Notes under the pieces: generated by a model | Told to the model about the DNA's origin: nothing | What the model saw: only the letters and a program-made list of their open reading frames with translations | The model's database searches: none | Shown: piece after piece, positions 10,396-18,225 of the stretch | Numbering within the stretch: position 1 is the stretch's first letter | Layout of the letters: the number at the start of each line of letters is the position of its first letter | Position numbers and translations under genes: made by a program | Source: Methylobacterium sp. NEAU K | GTDB taxonomy: Bacteria > Pseudomonadota > Alphaproteobacteria > Rhizobiales > Beijerinckiaceae | Reading direction: 5' to 3' | NCBI RefSeq assembly: GCF_030700285.1 | Contig: NZ_JAUYZJ010000011.1 | Span: 1-64,000 of the forward strand | DNA: 64,000 bases

Positions 10396-10534
10396 CGTCG
10401 CTCCGGCGGCGTCGAGCCTTCACGGCCCGGGTGGCCCCTGCAACGACCATCCCGCCGAAAGCGTTCCGGGCGGCGCTGGACGCGGGTGCCGTCCCGGCCC
10501 AGATCTGCCCGTGGTTGAAGCAGGCGAGCACGCG

Positions 10535-11062
10535 ATGGCCCCCGAGACGAACACGCCCCCCGGCCTCGACGACGAGACCCTTGCCTTCGCGGCCCGGGTC
10601 TTCCAGTACGCCCGCATGGGCCACGCGGAGGAGCTGGCCGAGCTGTTCGCCCAGGGACTTCCGGCCAACCTGCGCAACGACAAGGGCGACAGCCTGCTGA
10701 TGCTCGCGGCCTATAACGGCCAGGAGGACGCGACCCGGGTGATCCTTGAGGCCGGCGGCGACCCGGGACTCGCCAACGACCGCGGCCAGACGCCGCTCGC
10801 CGGCGCCGCCTTCAAGAACGAGCTCGGGATCGCCCGGCTTCTGCTCCGGCACGGGGCCGCGGTGGACGGGGTCGGCGACGGCTCGCGCACCGCCCTGATG
10901 ACCGCGGCGATGTTCGACCGCACCGAGATGGTCGATCTGCTGCTCGCGCACGGCGCCGACCCGGACCGCCGCGACGCCTCCGGCCAGAGCGCCGCCGACT
11001 TGGCGCGGGCCATGGGCGCGCAGGCGACGCCGGCGCAGCTCGATCGCGCCGAGCGGCGTTGA
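10535..11062 (+). CDS. Ankyrin-repeat protein
   Basis: A 175-residue cytosolic protein made almost entirely of ankyrin repeats, a protein-interaction scaffold. About four repeats are visible: DSLLMLAAYNGQED, QTPLAGAAFKNELG, RTALMTAAMFDRTE and a final partial QSAADLARAMGA. An in-frame GTG or ATG upstream (10511) would add eight residues. Bacterial ankyrin proteins of this size often sit next to exported oxidoreductases, and here the quinoprotein follows 82 bp downstream on the same strand. The partner is unknown. Confidence 0.88.
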   Translation: MAPETNTPPGLDDETLAFAARVFQYARMGHAEELAELFAQGLPANLRNDKGDSLLMLAAYNGQEDATRVILEAGGDPGLANDRGQTPLAGAAFKNELGIARLLLRHGAAVDGVGDGSRTALMTAAMFDRTEMVDLLLAHGADPDRRDASGQSAADLARAMGAQATPAQLDRAERR

Positions 11063-11144
11063 AGGTCGGCAGGCGCCCATGCCTGCCAGTGCCGCCCACT
11101 TTGCACGGATACCGGCGCGCCAGACGCCCCACAGGAGAACAGCC

Positions 11145-12902
11145 TTGCCGCGATCGATTGGTGCCGCTGCCCTGGCCTGCCTCGCGGGGCTTGCGCTGCC
11201 CAGAGCAGCCATCGCCGCAGAGACCCCCTGGCCGGCCTTCGGTCACGACCACAGCAACCGCAACTTTTCCGACCTCGCACAGATCGACCGCGACAGCGTC
11301 GCCCGGCTGCGGCCCGCCTGGATGTTCCAGACCGGCGTGACGGGCTACTTCCAGGCGCAGCCCGTAATGGTCGACGGTGCGCTCTACGTCTCCACGACGC
11401 AGAACAACGTCGCGGCGCTCGACGCGCGCACCGGAAAGCCGCTCTGGACCTATACCCACACGCCGCGGACCGAAAAGATCTTCGGGCCGCCCTCCAACCG
11501 CGGTCTCGCCGTGTCGGACGGCCTGGTGTTCGAGGCGACCATGGACGGGCGGCTGATCGCCCTCGACGCCAAGACCGGCCGGATGGTCTGGGACCAGGAG
11601 GCGGTGCGCCCGGAGGAGGGCGAGAGCGAGACCGCGTCGGGGCTGGCCGGCAAGCTCGGCGGCAAGGCGGTGCAGGGGTCGAGCCGGCTCGGCTTCAAGA
11701 TGCCGCCTCTGGTGGCCGAGGGGCTGGTGATCGTCGGCGTGACAGGCGCCGGCTACGGCCTGCACGTCGAGGATGCCGAGGGCGGCCTCGACGGCGGTGC
11801 CGTCGTGGGGATCGAGGGCGGCTACGGACGGCGCGGCTGGCTCGCGGCCTACGACGCCAAGACCGGGGCGGAGCGGTGGCGCTGGTACGTCACACCGTCC
11901 GAGGGCTGGGAGGGCGGCTTCGTCGGAGCCACGGCGGACGGCACGCCGCTCCATCGCGACATCGCCGCCGAGAAGGCTGCGGCGCCGGACCATCGCGACG
12001 CCTGGCGGGTGGGCGGCGGCTCGCTCTGGATGACGCCGGCCTACGATCCGGATCTCGGCCTGATCTTCCTCGGGACCGGCAATCCGGCGCCGCAGAATTT
12101 CGGCCTGTCGCGGCCGGGGGACAACCTCTACACGATGTGCCTCGTGGCCCTCGACGTGCGCACCGGCCGGCTGCGCTGGTATTCCCAACAGGTGCCGCAC
12201 GACGAATGGGGCTACGACGTCGCCGCGCCGCCGTTCCTGCTCGACGGGCCGAACGGCGCGAAGGCCGTGGCCTCGGCGAGCAAGACCGGCTGGATCTACG
12301 TCCACGACCGCGCGACGGGAAAGCTGCTCGAACGCTCGGCGCCCCTCCTCGACCAGAAGAACCTGTTCGCGCCACCGACCCCGCAGGGCACCGTGGTCGC
12401 CCCCGGGCCGCTCGGCGCCGTGTCGTGGCCGCCCACCGCCTATGACGGGCGGCTCGCCTACGTGCAGGTCCGTCACGGAGCGACGACCTACACGGTCAAG
12501 ACCGTGCCGGCCGCCGCGGGGCGCCCGGAGATCCGCTACACCGAGACCAGCGACGCCAAGGGCGAGCCGTCGTTCAGCACGCTCACCGCCGTCGACCTCG
12601 CCGACGGGGGCAAGATCGCCTGGTCGGTCCGCTCGGGGAGCCGGCTCTCGGGCGGCACGCTGGCGACCGCCGGCGGCCTCGTCTTCTCCGGCGAGGAGGA
12701 CGGGCATCTCGACGCGCACGACGCGCGCACCGGCACGGTGCTGTGGCGCTTCCAGTGCGGGGCCGGCATCAGCGGGCCGGCGATGACCTACGCGCTCGAC
12801 GGCAAGCAATACGTCGCGGTGGCGGCGGGGGGCGCCTCCTACACCAAGGCGGCCGGGTTCGGGACCGGCGACGCGCTGCTGGTCTTCGCACTGCCCGATT
12901 GA
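11145..12902 (+). CDS. Exported quinoprotein-dehydrogenase-like protein with altered active site
   Basis: Eight-bladed beta-propeller of the PQQ alcohol dehydrogenase superfamily, expected in the periplasm. TTG at 11145 is preferred over ATG 11079. AGGAG lies 7 nt upstream and the product then begins with a clean signal peptide (PRSIGAAALACLAG... PRAAIA|A). The mature part has many propeller signatures (LDARTGKPLW, LDAKTGRMVW, YDAKTGAERW) and the cofactor-pocket GTGNP at 309-314. In methanol dehydrogenases the catalytic Asp sits in HDEWDYA or HDEWDYD. Here the segment is HDEWGYD, so the catalytic position is Gly356, while Asp358, the position linked to lanthanide binding in XoxF, is kept. The vicinal Cys pair of MxaF is also absent. 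It may be a non-classical dehydrogenase or a PQQ-binding non-enzyme. Confidence 0.88.
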   Translation: MPRSIGAAALACLAGLALPRAAIAAETPWPAFGHDHSNRNFSDLAQIDRDSVARLRPAWMFQTGVTGYFQAQPVMVDGALYVSTTQNNVAALDARTGKPLWTYTHTPRTEKIFGPPSNRGLAVSDGLVFEATMDGRLIALDAKTGRMVWDQEAVRPEEGESETASGLAGKLGGKAVQGSSRLGFKMPPLVAEGLVIVGVTGAGYGLHVEDAEGGLDGGAVVGIEGGYGRRGWLAAYDAKTGAERWRWYVTPSEGWEGGFVGATADGTPLHRDIAAEKAAAPDHRDAWRVGGGSLWMTPAYDPDLGLIFLGTGNPAPQNFGLSRPGDNLYTMCLVALDVRTGRLRWYSQQVPHDEWGYDVAAPPFLLDGPNGAKAVASASKTGWIYVHDRATGKLLERSAPLLDQKNLFAPPTPQGTVVAPGPLGAVSWPPTAYDGRLAYVQVRHGATTYTVKTVPAAAGRPEIRYTETSDAKGEPSFSTLTAVDLADGGKIAWSVRSGSRLSGGTLATAGGLVFSGEEDGHLDAHDARTGTVLWRFQCGAGISGPAMTYALDGKQYVAVAAGGASYTKAAGFGTGDALLVFALPD

Positions 12903-12944
12903 CCCCGGCCGGGGCCGGCGACGGGGTCCGGCCTCTGGGCCGCC

Positions 12945-14270
12945 TCAGCCGGCCGCGATGGCGTAGCGCGTCCGCAGGCGCAGGCCGAACACCGCCATCA
13001 TGAACATGCAGCAGGTGGCGTTGTTGCCGTTGTACAGCACCGTCTCGAACGAGGCCGAGACGAGGCCGAGGAACCACAGGCGCAGGAACAGCAGCGTCTC
13101 CGCGTCGAGCCTCGTTCCGCCGGCCACGCGCTGGAGGTCGCGCACCGGCCCGATCACGAACGCCGCCACGGTCAGCACGAGGAACGGGAAGCCGCCGATC
13201 AGGGCCGTGTCGAGATAGGCGTTGTGCGCGTGGTCGGCGGTGTTGACCCAGGTCAGCTCCTCGGAGCCGGCATACATGGTGCGCTCGGTCATCCAGAACG
13301 CGCCGATCCCCCAGCCGCGCCACGGGCGGATCAGGATGTTGTCGATGGCGAATTGCCAGATCTCGCTGCGCCCCGTGAAGGTCGCGTCGGTCAGGAGCGC
13401 GCCGACCGCGTCCTGGATCGCCGGGACCAGGACGGAGCCGATCGAGACCAGCGAGAACCCGACGATGGGGCCGAGCAGCAGCAGCGCCCGCAGGCCTCCG
13501 CCGGCCAGGATGCGGCAGAGGCCGGTAACGGCGAGGATCACCGGCAGCAGCAGGATCGCGGTCTTGGAGCCGCTCGCCACCAGGAAGCCGAGGGCCAGCA
13601 GCACGATGCCCCAGCCGAGCACCCGGCTCGCCGCGGCGGCGACGTAGAGGCCGACGATCACCAGGATCACCATGGCGGCGCCGGCCTCGTTCTTGTGCGG
13701 GAAGATGCCCCGCCACAGGCCCGGATGGCTCGGGTCGGAATTCACGTCGAAGGCCGAGTGGATCGCGAGGTTCGGCACCAGGGCGACCGCCAGGTAGGAC
13801 GAGACCAGGATCACCAACGCGGCTCCGGCCATGGTCAGCGCCAGCTGCCGCGGGGACCGGGCCACGATCAGCACGCCGGCCGAGAGCATCGCCGCGATGG
13901 CGAACAGGGCCAGCCGTCGCAGCGACAGGCTCGGCTCGATCGACAGGAGGGCGGTGATCCCGAGCCAGAGGGCGCACAAGGTCAGGGAGCGCGTGGCGAG
14001 CGGGCGCAGATGGCGAAAGCCGATCCGGTGGATCGCCGCGGCCATCCCGAGGCCCGCGATGGCGAAGAGCACCTGGGTGAGCAGGCTGCCTCCCTCGGAA
14101 GCCGCGAGCGAGGACCGGTCGGACAGGTCCTCGAACCAGACGTGGTTCCAGAGGAGGACGAACACGGCCCCGTTCAGGAGCACCCGCAGGACGTCCGGCA
14201 GGTCGCGCCCGGCGACGCCGTGCCGCGCCTTCTCGGCCGGGATCTCGATCGCCGCGTCCGCCGAAGCCAT
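12945..14270 (-). CDS. O-antigen ligase / ExoQ-like polysaccharide polymerase
   Basis: Inner-membrane protein of the Wzy/WaaL superfamily that polymerises or ligates lipid-linked polysaccharide. It is 441 residues, with about ten to twelve hydrophobic helices and one large periplasmic loop. Family features are FPHKNEAGAA in the mid-region, SGSKTA, TGRSEIW, and the loop segment HAHNAYLD carrying the conserved His. The closest resemblance is to ExoQ-type exopolysaccharide proteins. No glycosyltransferases flank it, so it is an orphan here. Confidence 0.88.
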   Translation of the reverse strand: MASADAAIEIPAEKARHGVAGRDLPDVLRVLLNGAVFVLLWNHVWFEDLSDRSSLAASEGGSLLTQVLFAIAGLGMAAAIHRIGFRHLRPLATRSLTLCALWLGITALLSIEPSLSLRRLALFAIAAMLSAGVLIVARSPRQLALTMAGAALVILVSSYLAVALVPNLAIHSAFDVNSDPSHPGLWRGIFPHKNEAGAAMVILVIVGLYVAAAASRVLGWGIVLLALGFLVASGSKTAILLLPVILAVTGLCRILAGGGLRALLLLGPIVGFSLVSIGSVLVPAIQDAVGALLTDATFTGRSEIWQFAIDNILIRPWRGWGIGAFWMTERTMYAGSEELTWVNTADHAHNAYLDTALIGGFPFLVLTVAAFVIGPVRDLQRVAGGTRLDAETLLFLRLWFLGLVSASFETVLYNGNNATCCMFMMAVFGLRLRTRYAIAAG

Positions 14271-14667
14271 GCCGTTCCACCGCGAGGGCCGCGTGTTGCG
14301 GCTCCGCCCATTCTAGCGGCGCACGGCCCTGGGACGATGGCTCAATCGGCCGTTGCACCCGATCATCTGCCGATAACCTTAGCACGGTCGCCGAACCGGT
14401 GACCGGCCCGCGGGCGGTCGTCAGTCGGCGATCGGGACGGCGGCAGGAGTCCAGGCCCTCCGGCCTGCAGCCGACGCGGCGGCTTTGCGACTGCAGACGC
14501 CGTTGGTCGAGGCGGTTAAAAGCGGTCGGAGGCGAGGTCGGCTCCAGTCCGGACGGGAGCGATCTCGACGCGACACACCAGGCCCGCCACCATCGCGGCA
14601 CCGGCGCCGATCGCGCAACGCCGTGCGGAGCCGGTGCGCCATGCCCGACGCAACGAAGAGGTGCACC
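14271..14667. other. Divergent intergenic region
   Basis: It lies between the polysaccharide ligase (left) and the MDR oxidoreductase (right), so it should contain two promoters. The oxidoreductase frame stays open back to 14485 without family similarity. I see no gene or clear operator. Confidence 0.4.
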
Positions 14668-15687
14668 ATGACCCTATCGGCATCCCGAGCCGTCATCGTC
14701 CAGCCGGGCGGCGGCTTCGACAAGGTGGGCTTCGGCGAGCGCCCCGTGCCGGAGCCCGGGCCCGGCGAGATCACCGTGCGCCTGCGTGCGAGCTCGCTCA
14801 ACTATCACGACTACGCCGTGGTCAGCGGTATGTGGGGTCCGAGCGAGCCGCGGGTGCCGATGTCCGACGGCGCGGGCGAGGTCGAGGCGGTGGGCCCGGG
14901 CGCGAACCTCTTCGCGGTCGGTGATCGGGTCGTCAGCACGTTCTTTCCGACGTGGCTGGAGGGCGCGCCGCAGGTCGAGGGGTTCGCGACCGTGCCTGGC
15001 GACGGCATCGACGGCTACGCCCGCGAACGCATCACGGCGCCGGCGACGGCCTTCACCCATGCCCCCCGGGGCTGGGACCACGCCGAGGCGGCCACGCTGA
15101 CGACGGCCGCGCTGACCGCGTGGCGCGCCCTACACGCGGATGCCGGCCTCAAGAGCGGTGATGTCGTGCTCGTGCAGGGCACCGGCGGCGTGTCGCTGTT
15201 CGCGCTGCAATTCGCCAAGGCCGCGGGTGCGACGGTGATCGCCACTTCGTCCAGCGACGAGAAGCTCGACCGCCTGCGCGGGCTCGGCGCCGACCACGTC
15301 GTCAACTACCGCGCCGATCCGGCCTGGGGCGAGACGGCCCGTGGCCTGACGGACGGACTCGGCGTCGATCACGTGCTCGATGTCGGCGGCCCGGCGACGC
15401 TGGAGCAGTCGATGGCCGCCGTGCGGGTCGGCGGCCACATCTCGGTCATCGGCATCCTCACGGGCGTGGCAGGCCCCCTCCCGCTGGTCCCGGCGCTCAT
15501 CCGCCAGATCCGGCTCCAGGGCGTGCTGGTCGGCAGCCGGCGCCATCAGATCGAGATGGTCCGCGGCATCGAGGCATGCGGATTGCGGCCCGTCGTCGAC
15601 AGCCGCTACCCCCTGGCGAACCTCGTGGAGGCGTTCCGGCACCAGGAGAGCAACCGCCATTTCGGCAAAATCTGCATCGAGATCTGA
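14668..15687 (+). CDS. Zinc-independent-type alcohol dehydrogenase / quinone oxidoreductase (MDR family)
   Basis: NAD(P)-dependent medium-chain reductase of 339 residues. Start ATG 14668 has AAGAGG six nt upstream; ATG 14641 is an alternative. The N-terminal GroES-like domain contains SSLNYHDYAV, PMSDGAGEV and VGDRVVS. The Rossmann domain has the MDR signature VLVQGTGGVSLFALQFAKA and a TSSSDEKL segment after the second strand. The Cys and His ligands for catalytic zinc at the usual first-domain position are not present, so a quinone-reductase-like member is more likely than a classical zinc ADH. The substrate is unknown. Confidence 0.88.
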   Translation: MTLSASRAVIVQPGGGFDKVGFGERPVPEPGPGEITVRLRASSLNYHDYAVVSGMWGPSEPRVPMSDGAGEVEAVGPGANLFAVGDRVVSTFFPTWLEGAPQVEGFATVPGDGIDGYARERITAPATAFTHAPRGWDHAEAATLTTAALTAWRALHADAGLKSGDVVLVQGTGGVSLFALQFAKAAGATVIATSSSDEKLDRLRGLGADHVVNYRADPAWGETARGLTDGLGVDHVLDVGGPATLEQSMAAVRVGGHISVIGILTGVAGPLPLVPALIRQIRLQGVLVGSRRHQIEMVRGIEACGLRPVVDSRYPLANLVEAFRHQESNRHFGKICIEI

Positions 15688-15753
15688 CAAGCCGTCGCTG
15701 CGGCGCAGGAGGCACGACGGTGTCTCCTGCCGTCGTCCAATCCCACCGCCTCG

Positions 15754-16110
15754 ATGAGCCTCGGGGTCGACAGCCCCGCTCTTCGCCACGCCGAGGCGAA
15801 CGTGGGTCTCCTGGAACTGGATGTTCGCCAGCCGGGCACCGGCGAACTCGCCGACTTCGGCCTCACCTCGGGCGCGATCGGCCAGGGGATTGGCCGCGCG
15901 CTGGTGAACGCGGCAATCGGCCGGCCTTGGTCCCGCCCTATCGAGCGGCTCTGGTTGCATACCTGTACGCTGGACCACCCGGCAGCGCTCGATTTCTACC
16001 GGCGCTCCCGCTTCGAGCCCTAGGCCGTCCAGGTCGAAGTGGCGCCTGATCCGCGCCTCACCGGAGCACTGCCCCGGGATTGTGCTCCCCTGTGCCGGTG
16101 CTGGAATGCC
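15754..16110 (+). pseudogene. GNAT acetyltransferase remnant
   Basis: The frame encodes the C-terminal half of a GNAT N-acetyltransferase. The acetyl-CoA loop region is IGQGIGRALVNAA, followed by LWLHTCTLDHPAALDFYRRS. A TAG at 16021-16023 stands where relatives carry Tyr after FEP. Reading through gives a typical family tail (VQVEVAPDPRLTG, LPRD). Further on, the expected Pro-Val-Pro-Val-Leu ending appears only in another frame, suggesting a second lesion. The N-terminal half of the fold is missing. It is best read as a decayed gene rather than an 89-residue protein. Confidence 0.7.
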
Positions 16111-16197
16111 GGCGCCGGTGTTCGGGTGGAACGCAAACGGGCGCCGGAAACCGGTCTCGCCGCGCGGGCAAGCGGCCGTGACGCCGGTGCAGTCCGA

Positions 16198-17100
16198 TCA
16201 CCGCCGCATCGTGTATTGCGACCGCCCCGCCGCCTGCCGCATCAGGAACGAGGCCATCTCGGCGAGTTCAGGAGCCTTGGAGCGGAATGTCACCGAGAGG
16301 GCGAGCAGCGTGTCCTTGTGGTCGAGCCCGGCATAGAGCCGCTCCTGCACGGGCACGTGCGCGGCGCGCAGCTTCGCGGCGAGACTGACCGTGTGCCTCG
16401 GCCGCACCACGGTGTCGGCGTCGCCGGTCGCCAGGAAGGTGGGCGGCGAGAGCGGGCCGGCGAAGGCCACCGGCTGCGTCGCGGCCAGGTCCAGGGCCTT
16501 CCCGAACACCTTGAGGGTGGTGTCCTGGTCGAGCGGCAGGAAGTCGTAAGGGCCGGACAGGCCCGCCACCGCCTTGATCACCTTGGGGTCGACGCCGGCC
16601 GCGGTCACGTAGCGCGGGTCGAGGCCGAGCATCACGGCGTTGTAGGCCCCGGCCGAATGGCCGGCCAGGACGATGCGGCGGGGGTCACCGCCATAGGCCG
16701 CGATGTTGTCCCGCACCCAGGCCAGGGCCGCGGCCCCGTCCTCCAGGAACCCCGGGAAGGGCGCCTCCGGGTAGAGACGGTAGTCGGGCAGCACCGTGAC
16801 GAAGCCCTGCGCGGCGAGCGCGTGCCCAACGAAGGCATAATCGTCCTTGGAGCCGCTCTGCCAGGAGCCGCCGTAGAAGAATACCAGGACCGGCGCGCGC
16901 TCCGCCGCCACGGTGGGAACATACACGTCGAGCCGGCGCCGCGGCCCCTCGCCGAACGGCTCGTCCCGCGCCGCGAGGCGGCCGCCGGGATCCCGCGGGC
17001 CGATCGCGTCGAACAGGGCCAGCGGCGAGGCGGCGCTGAAGCCGAATGCCGCGAGACCGAGGCAGAGCAGGCTTGCAAGCGCGGTGAGTAGGCGTGTCAT
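16198..17100 (-). CDS. Exported alpha/beta-hydrolase (esterase/lipase-like)
   Basis: Serine hydrolase of 300 residues from ATG 17100. The open frame continues upstream to 17775 as an antisense shadow of the transglycosylase gene. A hydrophobic signal or anchor segment (LLTALASLLCLGLAAFGFSA) starts the protein. The oxyanion region is FFYGGSWQSG, corresponding to HGGG/HGGW in the esterase family. The nucleophile elbow is GHSAGAYNA, and GDADTVV and the late GLDHKDT supply the Asp and His of the triad. It is probably a carboxylesterase acting in the periplasm. Its 84-bp spacing from the lytic transglycosylase suggests a common transcript. Confidence 0.88.
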   Translation of the reverse strand: MTRLLTALASLLCLGLAAFGFSAASPLALFDAIGPRDPGGRLAARDEPFGEGPRRRLDVYVPTVAAERAPVLVFFYGGSWQSGSKDDYAFVGHALAAQGFVTVLPDYRLYPEAPFPGFLEDGAAALAWVRDNIAAYGGDPRRIVLAGHSAGAYNAVMLGLDPRYVTAAGVDPKVIKAVAGLSGPYDFLPLDQDTTLKVFGKALDLAATQPVAFAGPLSPPTFLATGDADTVVRPRHTVSLAAKLRAAHVPVQERLYAGLDHKDTLLALSVTFRSKAPELAEMASFLMRQAAGRSQYTMRR

Positions 17101-17183
17101 ATCCCGTCCGGTTGCCCCGATCGGCGCATACGGCGCTCCGCTCGGGGCGGATTGATGACGGAAGCGGGGCCGGCCGGAAAAAA

Positions 17184-18194
17184 TCAGGTCCGCAGCACGA
17201 TGCAGGCGCCCCCGACCTTCCGGATGCGCCCGCACAGGTCGTCGGCGGCCTGCCGGCTCTGGGCCGGGAGCCGGATCCGGTAGAAGGCGCGGGTGCCGCG
17301 GTTGCGCAGGCGCGTCCCGATGATCATGGGCCGGGCCTCGCCGATCACCCCGGCATAGGCGGCTCGGGCGCGGTTGAAGCTCTGGAGTGCCAGCGCCTTG
17401 GAAAAGTTGCCGGCGAGCTGGATGCCCCAGGGCGCCGCGGGTCCCTCGTTCGGGCCCAGCGCGAAGCGGTCGCCGCGGGACGGGATGCGCAGGCTGGCGG
17501 TGACCTGCATGCAGGTCCGCGGCGCCTCCGGCTTGGCGGCGCCCTTGGGATCGCCCTTGGGATCGCCCTTGGCCTCGGACTTCGCGTCGGACTTCGCGTC
17601 GGACTTCGCGTCGGACTTGGCCTCGCCCTTCGCGTCCTTCCTCTCGGGCGCCCCGCCCTCGGGATACTCGATCGCCGCCGCGGGACCGCCGCGCCAATCC
17701 TCGGCCGGCGCCCCGGTGATGGCGGCGACGTAGGCGCGGGTCTCGGCGGGCAGGCCGCCATCCCCGGCGAGCCACTTGCTGACCCGCGCCGCGCCGCCGT
17801 TATAGGCGGCCGCGGCGAGCCCGAGATTGCCGAACTGCGTCTTCAGGTCCGCCAGCAGGTGGGCGGCGTGCGGGATCGCCTGTTCGGGGTCGAACGGGTC
17901 GAGGAGCCCACGCTCCCGCGCCGTGCCGGGCATGAACTGAGCCACGCCCTGCGCCCCCGCCGGACTGACGACGCCCACGCGAAAGCTGCTCTCGCGCCAG
18001 ATCAGCCGGGTCAGGAACGGCACCGGCAGCCCGCGGGCCTTGGCGGATTCGTCGATCAGGCGGCACAGCGCCTGCTCGACAGTCTCGGTCGCGCCCTCGG
18101 ACGGGGCGGCCGCGGCCGGGCTGGCGAGGGCGAGGGCGAGGGCGAGCGGGAGGAGGGCGAGCGGCGCGCAGAGGCGCAAGCAGAGGGTGTTCAC
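17184..18194 (-). CDS. Lytic murein transglycosylase with C-terminal SPOR domain
   Basis: Periplasmic SLT-family enzyme that cleaves peptidoglycan glycan strands. It is 336 residues. A signal peptide (APLALLPLALALALA) ends at about residue 30. The SLT domain (about 40-160) has the catalytic Glu in LIWRESSF, GAQGVAQFMPGTA and AAYNGGAARV. A hydrophilic linker of tetrapeptide repeats (SDAK, SEAK, GDPK) spans roughly 190-220. The C-terminus (APWGIQLAGNFSKALAL onward) matches a SPOR domain, which binds denuded glycan at division sites. The combination suggests septal peptidoglycan trimming. The linker is encoded by a DNA tandem repeat. Confidence 0.9.
   Translation of the reverse strand: MNTLCLRLCAPLALLPLALALALASPAAAAPSEGATETVEQALCRLIDESAKARGLPVPFLTRLIWRESSFRVGVVSPAGAQGVAQFMPGTARERGLLDPFDPEQAIPHAAHLLADLKTQFGNLGLAAAAYNGGAARVSKWLAGDGGLPAETRAYVAAITGAPAEDWRGGPAAAIEYPEGGAPERKDAKGEAKSDAKSDAKSDAKSEAKGDPKGDPKGAAKPEAPRTCMQVTASLRIPSRGDRFALGPNEGPAAPWGIQLAGNFSKALALQSFNRARAAYAGVIGEARPMIIGTRLRNRGTRAFYRIRLPAQSRQAADDLCGRIRKVGGACIVLRT
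17545..17640. repeat. 12-bp tandem repeat encoding the transglycosylase linker
   Basis: Eight 12-bp units in one register. The first two are identical (TTGGGATCGCCC) and three consecutive units are identical (TTCGCGTCGGAC, 17581-17616), with related variants between and after. Each unit encodes one linker tetrapeptide, so changes in copy number keep the frame. Identical third positions point to recent slipped-strand expansion. Confidence 0.85.
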
Positions 18195-18225
18195 GGCAGG
18201 GCTTGTAGCGGGCTCCCGATGCGGA

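Noticed and set aside
10812..12809. 665-codon leftward open frame across the quinoprotein
   Set aside because: Shadow of the propeller gene, with His/Arg-rich composition and no family motif.
15705..15730. 7-bp stem after the MDR oxidoreductase gene
   Set aside because: Weak stem with a 12-nt loop and no T-run; could be chance in GC-rich DNA.
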